The notes beneath the pieces are model-generated. The model saw only the letters and a program-made list of their open reading frames with translations. It was not told the origin of the DNA and made no database searches. This document shows positions 48,401 to 60,400 of a stretch of DNA of 64,000 nucleotides, one piece after another. Every line of letters starts with the position of its first letter. Position 1 is the stretch's first letter. The translations under genes were made by a program, and so were the position numbers. Source of the DNA: Lycocorax pyrrhopterus obiensis (Eukaryota > Chordata > Aves > Passeriformes > Paradisaeidae); assembly GCA_014706295.1 (NCBI GenBank), contig JACSVZ010000004.1:62001-126000 (forward strand), in the 5' to 3' direction.

Positions 48401-51400
48401 TACAGGAAGGGGCTCAGGCTTTACCAGCACGACCACACTGTTGAGTATTGCTACCGCTCTGTGTGCATCTGCACAGGTTTTGGGACAAACACTCAAGTCA
48501 ACACTCCAGCAAAGTGTTACAAACAAAAACCAGGAATTTTTTTTTTATATGCAAAATGGAGAATAAAAAGGGATTACTGTGCAGTTCATGTCACTCGACA
48601 CCTTCCAAAGCTGCAGAAATGAGGAAGAATTCTCACTGCAGGCTGCACGAGCCTGCAATTCAGATCTTAGAAGAAAAAAATACCAATGAATGAGTTAATC
48701 TTTAAGTTCATTAGTAGTATTCAAAAGGGCAGATTAAAATCAGTCACGTGGCGGTAACATCTTCAGTATGATTCTATTTTTTGCAGCTCTAGGAAGTTCC
48801 CTCAGTAGAAGCTTCTCCTCAAATCTGTATTTGCCATTTTTGGAGTGCATTTCCAAACACTCTGGGTCACATCCTTCAAAAGTGTAAAGCTGAAGGAGGA
48901 AGATGGGAGATGGTTCATTTACACTGATTTGGATCTGAACAGATACACGAGTTTTCTGACCATACCCTCCAGTCATGCTCATGCATGAATTCAGTCACAT
49001 GAACAGTAACTTCATTTTCAGTTCTAATTCAGTGTTAGCAAAAATAATTCCCCAAATTTCTCGTCATATTAACTCTTACTACATTGGAATTTTCCAAAAC
49101 TGCGAGCAAAACAAATGCTGTAAAAAGATACTGACCGTTATACTTAAAAAAATCTCTAAGGTCTCTTAGTAGTATGGCTTTTTTAAAAATGGATGTAATT
49201 TATGCCCAGTGTAAAGTCTCTTTATGCAACCATTTACATGTTAGAAACTCCTACCTGAAATAAAAAAGCAGGCCTTTAAAGCCCTTGGGTCAAACCAGAG
49301 TTACACCAGCTGACAATGCATTTCTAGGCACACAGAGATAGACGAATGGAGATGCTTTCTGACGGAAATTTCCAAATGTAGAGACATGGAGTTGGGTTCA
49401 TAATTCTATTCAGAGATCCTCAATTAAATCTCACATCTTACCATCAGTGTGCCCCTTCATTCTGATTGAGCAAATTTTGAAAAAAAGTTTATAGAACAAT
49501 TAGACATCATTCCACTCAGCTTTCAGGATGCTGCATAAGGTCCTCTGCACTTCCCTCAGCACGGATGCTGGGGATTTTACAGCTGTAAACTTCAGCTCTG
49601 GACACAGAAGTCACATTTCTGAAGCAAATGACAGCCCCCACAGGAACAGGCTCCGTCTCATAACCTCTGTCCCTGGTCTAAGGGGTGTCACCATGCAGCA
49701 CAGCACAGCTGTGAAAGCAAGGTGCCCCCAGTTACAAGGAGTCAAGGGAGTCTTCCTCCCGTTCTTTGATATTCTACAGTGATCTTGAAGGTGCAGGATA
49801 ATACTTTCCCAAGCAATGAGAGCATCCCCTGGTGAGTCCACACAAGACACATAGAGCCTGCTCCCCTGCATGCCACAGCATCACTCCTAGGGGTAAACTC
49901 ACCCACAATAGATACCTGGTTTGTCATCGGTAAACCTTCACCCTGCAAACTCCTACATACAACATTTACTACTCAGAATGCTTACTTCCCTTTCTGAAGG
50001 GCTGGAGAGCAGAAAAATCAAGACTTTTCTCAGTTCCAACTTGATTTCTGAGCTTTGCACCTCCTGAGGCCGTGGCCCCATGCAGCACACACACAGTCTC
50101 CTCCATCTAGCACATGTGGAGATCAGCCACCAAAGGGAAAAGCCCCTAAGATCAGACACTGGCATCTGCTGCCTGTAGCACTGAAGTCGGCTCAGGGCAC
50201 CCAGGACCACCCATGGGGCAATATGCTCCATGCCTCATCCTAGGACTCCGCCATTCATTGTCTGTCAAACTGACCCTTCTCTCTTCTGCTCTTCCAAATT
50301 GTTTCTCTGCTCTTAGCAGCATAGAAGCTCTTCTCCCATCCAGGAGATATCCATCACCAGAGGCCATCCAGCTGGCTGTTTTCCAGCCTGCTCTGCCCAT
50401 GGTGGCAATGGGCCCGAGACGAAGCACATGTGGCAGAACAGGGCTGCTGGCTGCTCCCTTGGCAAGGATGTCTGTGCTCCTGCTGCAGGAGTCCCGAGGT
50501 GTGTGCACTCCTCAGTATTCTGGCTGCTGGACTTCCAGGGGAAGCATGTAGTCACATTCATGTTCTTCTTCACTCTGAATTGTTTCAGGGGTTTTCCTCA
50601 TCTCATGGCCTGTTCTTTGCTTGACATTCTCGAGCTGTGATCAGCTACTAACACTACTAGGAAATGGTAGGCTTTGGAAGCAATCTCCCTAATCTTGTTT
50701 CTCTGTTACCCTCTGGCACAGAAGGTCTAGATTTTTAGGTATTAAGAGCTAACAACTTAATTTGCTAACGTGGAGAGGCAGGAATGCTTGGATGAGGGTG
50801 TCAGAAGATTAAAGACAACCCCTGCAGCGATTAGCCTAAAGAGTCTACGGAGGCCAACAGAGATGTGCCAGCAGTGAATCCACCGCTGTCAAAAGGCATC
50901 CAGAAGCAGAGAATCTGGGTCAGACCTCATGCTGCCCCTCTTTGATGTGGACTGCACAGAAGTGATTAGGGAAGCTCTCACACCACCCTAGCAGATGCTG
51001 GGATCTGGCTTTCGAGCGCTCATCTGTGCTGCCTGACAAAGCTGCTGCTCACTGTGATCCCTTGCGAGCCCCTGACCCACGAGAGCCGGCCAGCAGCGCA
51101 CTGTGTCAGCCCTCTGGATCAGCTGCAGCCAGACGTGCGGTGGAACCTCCTCGCACGCTGCTCCTGGTTTGCAGGAGCTGCCCTGGGAGCCCAGGAGGGG
51201 CCTTTTGAAGCCTGCTGGGGTCCCCTCCAGAAGGGGCTGTGCTCCTGACGCTACTGTTCAGCAAACCCTCAACGCAATTTCAAATCAGCCCCGTGATACC
51301 ACAGCAGGATCTCATGCCAAAGCAAGAGAAACGACCAACTGCTGGCCACTGTTACAGGAAGCAGTGAACTCAGGTGGAGGTCTGGGATAGATTTTCCGGG

Positions 51401-54400
51401 AATCAGGCTGGCCATAGTTTGCAGTTAATCCACGTCTTATGCATTTAGAATGATACAAAAATAAAAAGTGCTCTACCTCAGGTATCAGCTCTCATCCCTG
51501 AAGAGGATGGGAAGACAAAAGCCAGCAGTGGTTTGAAGAATCACAGAACTGTTTAGGTAGGAAAAGCCCTCAAACCTCACCGAGCCCACCTGTCCCCCCA
51601 GCACCGCCAAGGCAACCGCTAGCCCATGTCCCCAGGTGCCACATCTACTCAGAGACAGGCCACAGCAGAGCCCCTCAGCTGAAGTACCTGAGCCACGCTG
51701 AAGAGAGCGGGGACAAGAGAAGCCCCAGGACACGCACGCGTTGTGCCGCTCACCCACCCAGACGCAGCCCGTGCACGGCTCCCAGGTGCTGCGGGGACAC
51801 CGCTCAGCGCTGTGTGGATCCCGCTCCCTCACCTCTCCAAACGTAACAGCAGGAGAAACACAATCAGGACTTGCTTAAAGACTGCCTGCTGGGCTCACAC
51901 GGCCTACAATCCCTGAAAAGCCAAACATCCCTGACTGCCTTTGGAGAACCTGTCAGGGCCTGATGTTTCAGGATAGCCCTGAGAGAGACCAATCTCTCAG
52001 GGCTTCTCTGTTTCCCTTGACAGGGCACAAGCTCTGCCTTTAAACTTTGCAGCTGATTATTTCAAGAACTCCTTGCTCAGCTCAGGTAATTCCAAGGACC
52101 TGGCCAGCTGCCTGCTCACGGTATCAGTGAAGCATCACAGATTAATGTGAGAGTGTGACAGTGCCTTACTTGTATTGATCTTTACATTAAATTAGGCTGT
52201 AGATCCATCTGTGGCTGTCAGCAAGAAGCCATTGCAGAGCCTCTGCACCTTTCCTGGGAGACACACGCAGGACTTGGTATGGTTTGGAGGGTGGTGGGTT
52301 CCTGGTGGCACTTTGACACGTCCATAATTCAGACAGAGAAATCAGCCAAGCAGGTCCAACAGGATCTCAGAGGCACCATCTCCCAGCACAGTAGGAATCC
52401 TGGTCCCACACCCCCTCCTCCTGGCACACTGGACCACTCTGCCACAGCAGATACTTTAGACAGATTCCTGCATGGAAAGCCACTGCTGCCTGTGCGGAGC
52501 CCCAGGAAAGCCAGCAGGCAGCCAGCATCAGCCAGAGGCCCCTGTGCTGGGACTGACAGCACAGCAGGGTGTCCTGGACTAAGCGACACTCCCGCTATAC
52601 CTCATGGTCATGTCCGAATATCCCAGGACACTACGAGTATCCAGCTCAGTCTCCAGACCATAATCTTGGCCAAAGACCCCAGGGTCCCATGATGCAGCAT
52701 TAGGGTTTGCTTGAGGCTTTGACCAATACTAACCACCACTCCCAGCTTCAGCAAAGCACCAAATAGGAGCATGGGTCAGGCCAAAGAAAAAATCCAGGCC
52801 TTAAAACATCCACCTCTCTCAGACAGTTAAAGCAGCCATGATCTAAGGGACCTGCTGTGATGAAAGCCTCCTTCCAATTACCAGCCCCCTAATTTTACCT
52901 CTGGCTTGCCATTCTCTGCAAAGCTCAGTTGTCACTCTGGCTCCCAGTCCGTACACTGAGCACCAACTCCATCTATTCTCATTACTTCCCCAAGAATATT
53001 TGCTTTTTTAAGCCTCTCTTGATATTTTCATCACTGCCGCAGCAATCTGTCTCTGTGACATTCTCAGAATGGAAACAGTGGACACTCTCCAAACCTCAGG
53101 ACAAAGCCAAAAATATTTCCCTGCTCAACTGGTAGTCATAATCATCCATGAGTTATTTGGACCAGCGTGTCTCTTTAGCTCAGATTCCCACAGAGCTGAG
53201 GCAGCAGGACCCCAAGGCCTCTGCTGGACCACAAGATCCACAGCAGAATTCAAGGATAGCTGTAGACAGGAAGGCGTGCATAGAGTAAACATCTCCCAGT
53301 CTCTTCAGACTGGCCAGTCCTTGTCGGAAGTAAAAAACAGATTTTGTGATTTCCCTTGCTTTTACACTATAAACGATTTGAGAAAAAAATCCTGCAAATG
53401 GTACATCCACAGTACTGATCTGTGTGTAAATTTTGACAGAGAAAACGTAACCTCAAATGGTGATGGTGTTCTGTGGCAATTAGGAAGTGGCCTTGGTTTG
53501 ATGCTGATAGGAATCCATTTGCAACTCTTCTGATTGCCTTGGGCAGCATCTCTGAATCAGGTGTCTCTCTATCCTGAAACTCCACCCACACCACTCTGCC
53601 CCGAGGCTGCAGTCTCAGCACCTTAGAGACCGCCTGATGTTCCGCAGGACAGCGGGAATGGCACTGCCAGCATCCTCCTTCTGCTTTCCCTGTACCTGAG
53701 GCTTCACACAGCACGGCCAGGCCAGCAGCTCTAGGTACCCAAGGACACAGCCTTGGCTTCTAGCACTGCTTCAGTCTGACTTATTAGTCTGTCCCATGTC
53801 TGCCACGCACCCCTGTTCAGTGAAAGATCAGGTTCATGGTCACTATAAAATGCTGCCAGCACCAAACCCCAATGTGTCTTGGGCTGCGAGAGCAGTGAAC
53901 AGTCCCAACAGCTGGCATTAAGTTCTCCTTAAACTACTTCCCAAGAGTTTTACATGTTTTCCACTGATGGTCACGGACCCATGAAGAAAAAAGCAACAGC
54001 ATTCCAACTCTCCCCTTTTAAAACTCCTCCACGGTCGAGGAGAAGAAAATAAAAAAGCTCATGAATGCAATCATAAAACCAAAAGTCAGTAACGACCGCA
54101 GTCTGAGTTGTGAGTAAAATTAAAGCTTAAAAGATTAAGAGGCATGCAAGCTGGCTGAATGGCAGAAGTGGGGTAAAACAGATTACAGAAGTCCCAGTTG
54201 CTTCATTAAAAAACGTTCTACCAGGTTATTAAACTCTGTTTAGTGTCCTTGTCAATATGCCTAACACTATTTCTCAGGCCTGTCTTCCACTGACATAACC
54301 CACAGCAGCTGATAATTCCGAGAGGTGCCTCGGCTGGCACAAGCGTTCTGTGACCCGGACAGAGGAGAGCCTGCTGGATTCAGTTTACTTCCTAAGGTAA

Positions 54401-57400
54401 AAGAATCCCACTGGAACAAAAGGAGGCAGGTTCAGACTGTCAGTCCTTTTCCGCTCCAGTATATTGAGGAATGATGCCTCGCCACCAACCTGACCCTTTG
54501 ACGGAACAAATAACCGGAAGAACATCTGTGGCACAACGCAGCATTCCTGGTCCCCTGCTCCACCCAGAGAAGCCTGTCTGTGTCTGGGGAAAGGTAAAAT
54601 AGAGAAACTTGGACTCGACTGACAAACACAGCAGTTAAATACTAATTAACAAATCAAGCCACGCACATTCAAAATTACAGGATAATGCCGGAGCGACTCG
54701 CAACTCATGGTTATACTGCTCTCACTTAGGCACTTCTCACCCTCCATCCTCCTCTGCAACGCTGCAAAAGGCTGTGGGTCAGTGCTGGGAGAGGACAGAG
54801 GGGGACAGGATGGCGAGGAGAGAGCAGCAGAGCTGCAAAAACAAGACGAATCTGGATGGGGGAATGTCCAAAACTGAACAAACTCTGCTTGTGCTGGCTT
54901 GAATGAGAGCTGAATTAAGCAAGGACTGCTTCCCAGAATGCCGCGTCCTTGCCGCCAAGGACAGTGAGAGGGCAGGGGAAGGAGGGGAGAGCTTGTGAAG
55001 CACAAACACGAGCGTGAGAGAAGACAGGACAGAGCGACCAAGGCCTGGAGGGGACCCCAGGCTAAGGTCAAGCTCCCCACACTCAGCTGGCTTGCAAGCA
55101 TGGAAAAAGCCCGATACAATCCATCACAGCGCAGACAGCGGCCTCCTCCTTGCTGCTATCCAGCATGTGTCCTCATGAATGTTGCTGGACTGCTGTCTGA
55201 AGGGCTGCATCTGTTGTCGTTTCATTCTCCCTCAGTGTTCTCTTTCCTGCTCGTTCCCCCTTTTGCCAGAAGGAAGCAAAGCAGACACAGCAGCTACAAA
55301 ACAACATTTGGGTCATGTGCCTTAGCAGCTGCCTACCTGCAGGGAGACGTGCTGGTGTCCCAGGTGTACGGACACGGGAGGAAACAGCTGCAGACACATC
55401 CAACCTGCACGGCACAGGCGGGTGGGGAACGAGGACAGCTCCTAACATGTTTCCATACACTGAAACCGTCTACAGCTTAAAAATTGAATCTACTGCCTGG
55501 ATGTGTGTGCTATGCAGAATACTTCAATAGGCTGCAGGAAGAAAGCAGGAAGAGCTTCTAAGGCTCGCTGCCATAGGCACACGGCCTGCATTCACCATCC
55601 ATGGGGACAACTTGAGCTCTCTCTCCAAACATGCCTTGGTCAGACACCTCAACGCACACCAGACATGAGGAAGTTCTGCTTCTGCAGAGGCCCAGTTTAA
55701 GGTATATTTGAAATCTCTGATTTTCAGAGTGTGGATGCTAGTTTAGAAAATCCAGCCCTTAGTGGAGGGTTCTCATTTGGGCAGCCTGCATCCACCGTCG
55801 CTTTTTGAATCCCTCCAGCCCAAAATCTGTAGAGGAGACGAAAACAGCGGAAAATATGATTTCCCTGGCTGCAGAGCAGACTCTTGTACCTCAAGAGGTG
55901 CCTCCCTGGCATGGGTAACATTCGCCAGGAGACGTCCAGCCAAGGAGACATAGGGCAGAGGACTGGGGAGAGGAAAAAGGATCAAGACCACTGGAAGAAA
56001 GCTGGATGCTCAAAAGACAGCTACGGGTGGACACATGACCCAGGGGAAGAATCTGCTGAAAGCTTTTCTATCAAGCCTCAAAAGACGGAGGGGGAGTGAC
56101 TAGAAGGAACACCATCACACTGGCAAAAGCAAGCACTAAATGTTAGGAGATGTAGTTAAGTCACTTGCTTGGTTCCAGACAAGAACAGCCCTGGGGATGA
56201 GGGCAGGGCTCAGGACAGAAGCATTCTGTGTGGCGCCCTGTGGAAGGTGGACCATGAGTGGGAGTGAGGAGAAGAGGGGCTCATATGGCTAAAGGGGCTG
56301 AATGCTCCCAAGGAGAGCTGGGCTGTGTGGAGACTGACACGGCCACTCAAACGAAGGCCAGTCCAGCAAGGAAACCCCTGTGGAGCAGAGGGAGCAGCAC
56401 CTGGAGCCAGGACCCGTGAGCTTGCCGCAGAATGCTATGCACCAGGGGAAAGAGCAGGCCTGCGCCAGCTCTAATTGGCCCCTAAAACGACAAGTTATTC
56501 TTTTTTATTTAATCTCACTGTGCTTTGTTTCCCCATCTTTAAAACATCACTTCGTCTCACAGATGTTTGGGGAAAATTAATTAACTGCTCATCAACTGCT
56601 CAGATACAATAGCGATGAGATCGGCAGAAGTTCAAGAGGAAATTAATAATTCTGCCTCTGGAACAGGGCTTGAATAGAGCCTGGTAAATAAGGCAGAAGG
56701 GCACAGAGTGAACAATAAGAGAAAACAAAATCCTGAATAGCTGCTCATTAAGTGAGCGAAGTCCATTCTGTGTGCAGAGGGAGGCAGGGAGCCCGTGGAG
56801 AACCCGGCAAGGGACCCCGTAATTAAAGCCTGGATAATAATGCACATGCACCGGGGGGGGGGGCAAATTAAGGGTGCACAGGGAACCTTAACACTGCTAT
56901 TTTCTAACTTTTCGGTGTTTGACTTTCAACCATCACAATGCTCTTTTAATGCCTTTTTTAGGTGTGCAGCGTCGTACGGAGGCGTGGGCACGCTTCCCTT
57001 CTCCTGTTCCAGCAGTGGGACGCTCATTCGGATTTATTCTGAAAAGTGTGCACGTACAGCCAGTGAAAGGCTTGGAAGAATAAACAATTAGGGCTGGTGC
57101 TCAAGCAAATGCATACCAGCTTTTTGGGGCTGTGCATTTGTTTCTTTTTCTAAACAAGGTGCACATAACCAAACCCACTATTTTCTTAAGCCAAAGAACA
57201 ATACATCCAACACAGGCACATACAAACTACAACCTAATTTAAAAATAAAACATATCCTGGAGAGATCTGGTCAGTATTTTACAATTCAACTGTTCACCAG
57301 TCAAAAAAAACCCCCAAAACAAACCAAAAAAAAAAAAAAAAACCACAACAACAACAAAAAAAAACCAAACCAAAGGAAGGCTTTCTAAGAGTGCTGCTGG

Positions 57401-60400
57401 AAACGCAGCAGAGGGCCCCTGCAGGTCTGAGCTCCGGGATTCCCAGCCCACGGGCAATATATCTGAAAATCTGAGGGCTCCAGCTACTCACTCCACAGGT
57501 CTGAGCCCAAAAAAAAAAAAAACCTGGAGCACAGCAAGCAGCTTTGACCAACAACCAGCCCCCAGGCTCACCTGGCAGCTAAATACTGAGGTCCAGGTCC
57601 CCAGCAGAACAGAAATCTCACCAACAAGCAAATTTACCACCTACGTGAGTGCCTCTGTAGAGACACTGTTGATAATAAAACCAATTCCTATTCATACTAA
57701 CACAAAACAAATGATGAATCACACCACTAACAGGGAATGACTTTTTGGTGAAAGGTTGGGAGTGGGAAACAATGAAAAGCATAAATTGATCCAGAGTTTT
57801 ATCTAAAACATTGGAATTATTGGCACTGAGATTTCTTATTTGCTCACTAAAATTACAATTCCACGTGGTGACGCCAGCCATTCCAGTGCTCACCCACCCT
57901 CTGAGGGTTAAACTGCAGCAAACAGAGGTTATGTGACTTGACAAAACCACACACAGATCACCAGCAGAGCCAAGGAAAACAAAGATGGGGGCAAAGCAGG
58001 CAAAATCTCAACTCTTGGCTTGAAAGAGACCCACAGACTATGCTTAGGATGACTTGGACTTCCAAAAGCTACCACGGCTGGAAGGCTGAAGGCGTTTACA
58101 AGAGCATTTTGGCTGTGTTATATCCTTCTGAAACAAAGATCTCCCACCTGTAAAAGGCCTCTCGAGAAGACTGACGTTCTCTGTCAAGCCCCAAACCCTA
58201 GCAGGCCTTTTCCACCAAAAGCTGTGGTTTGTAGCCATTTTTTTTCAGCAGGTTTGAGGCATGCAATCAATACTGTGGAGAGTAAAAATCAGAGCTGGCT
58301 CCTCAGCCATCATGCTAGACACAGTTAATCACCTTCATTTGCACGAAAAAAGCAGCCTGAGAAGGAAGTCCTGTTGATGACAGGAGAACACCTCTGGGGA
58401 ACAGAGCCTCATGCCCTGGGAAGGCTTCGGTCGTTAAAAATTTACCGCAGTTAACTGGGTTTTCATAGTGCAGAGCTGCAGCAGAACCGCTGGCACATGG
58501 AGCACCTGCAGCTGCCAGCTGCATGTTCCGTGCAAATCAGGACACGTGGGTGGCCAAAAGGCGCTGCCGTGGCCTTACCCTGAGGCCTCCTCGCACTGGA
58601 AGTGTTCACCGTCAGCCTGTGAAAGTTCACTGCTAATGGAAACAGAACTGGATCACGAGGAAAGCCCCCTTTCTCTGCATGCTCTCCCAGATCGACCAAG
58701 GTCCCTTCTCCTCAGTTCTTCTTCCATTGCCCTGTGTTGGGAACATGACCCTGCTTCTCCTCTTTACAAGTAAGTCTGCGCAGTAACACGTCAAAGAACA
58801 CTTACGAGATTGTAAAAATACCTGGCGTGTTGGCAAGTGCAAAGGTAAATGCAGATTCAGGTGTTTAATTATACAGTCAATCACGTCTGCAATTCAGACA
58901 GCAGCTCAGATCTCACAACCTAATTACTTTAATTTCAGATGAATAGCTTGTGTTGTCACAAGCGGTTTGACACGCTGGAGAACAGTCACAAACTACGCTG
59001 GGAGCAAACAACCAGTGTTTATTCCTCTGCCCACCCACACACCTTGGGCAGTTCAAAATGCCCGAGCTGACGTTTGCTGCTCTGTTTTTCATTTCAAAAA
59101 AGCGGGAGGAACAGCGCCGGGCCCTATTAAATACAACAAAGCCAGGGAAATTTGTGGTAAGGTTGTGAACCTGGCATCTGATTTTGCAGCACAGCCAAGG
59201 CACAGGGTGAAGCAAGAACTGTAAGGACTCATTAAGTGCTCTTACCTGTCCTGCAAAAAGCCCACACACGCCAATAATACAGAGGATGTTGAATACAGCT
59301 GAGCCCACGATGGTTCCAACGCCTACATCTCCTTTTGTGATAAAAACACCTGAAAAATAAGTTCAAGAGGAGCTGTGTAAATGGGAAAGAGCAGATTTTT
59401 TTCGCATAAAATTGCAGACCTCACACCCTATTAATGAATCTAAAGGCAGGTACCAGTTCTGCCACTTTTTCTCATATTTCATGGTGCAAACTGCAGAGAC
59501 TTGCTTTCTGAGGGGACCTGGACGGATTGTATGGTGGAAACCAAGTACCTCAGACCCATCTAAGCTACAAACTTCCTGGCCTTGTGACCCGACATTACGG
59601 CAATACACACCACAAAACACTGCCAGCTCATGAGAGCAGCTGGCTGGACACAGATCTGCAGGAAACTGTCTCCCATAAGACATTCCTTGACCAGTACGCT
59701 ACTCCTTCCCATATCCCCATCCCAAGAGGCTTCAGGAGGGATGAAGCTTCAGTAGAAGCTGGAGATGATTCAGAGCTGTCTGGCCATCACAGCTACTCAC
59801 AAGCTGAGTGATGCCTCTCAGGATGAGTTACGGGGCTAAGTTACAAGCTTTTTTCAGAGCTCTTCTGTCAGATTTGGTTAAAATTGGCCAATGAGGATAA
59901 CGGTGAGGGAGATGAACTGACAGACGCATGCATCACGGTGCTGCACAAAACCCTTTCCTTAGGAAGCCGGCCTAAAAATAACACTCCATCCACCTGCTAG
60001 CTGTCAGTCTGTTGAAATTCACCACTTGCTTTTGAGGTTCCAACAGTACTTATCTGGCCAGTGCAGTTTACGTATTTTTCCCAACTTCATCCTTTCCTCA
60101 GAAACACAGAAGCACTCACGTGCCAAGTGACACACGGCACCTGGTGGGTTACACCGCAGCAGGAAAATGATCTGATGACCATTGGGGCTTCTCTAAGCCA
60201 CCTGATGGAACCTGGTTTTATTCGCACCCTGCACTACCCTTAAATGAAAGACAACCCCAACTTGGTCCAATTTAAGTTCCCCAATGTTAAGGCTTTGCTT
60301 GTGTGATCAGACCTCTCTGCAGAGCACACAGCTTTGCGTGAATTGACTTGTGCTCCGCATCTGGCAGCCGTGACTGAAAGACAAGTGTCTCCTAGAGAGA

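Larger units (their letters stand above)
48148..59245 (-). other. SLC24A3: SLC24A3 intron, 11.1 kb
   Basis: The longest complete intron. It contains a CR1 3'-end relic (51537-51655), an A/C-rich stretch near 57300-57370, a G11 tract at 56853-56863 and otherwise unassigned sequence. No coding exon was recognised. Confidence 0.9.
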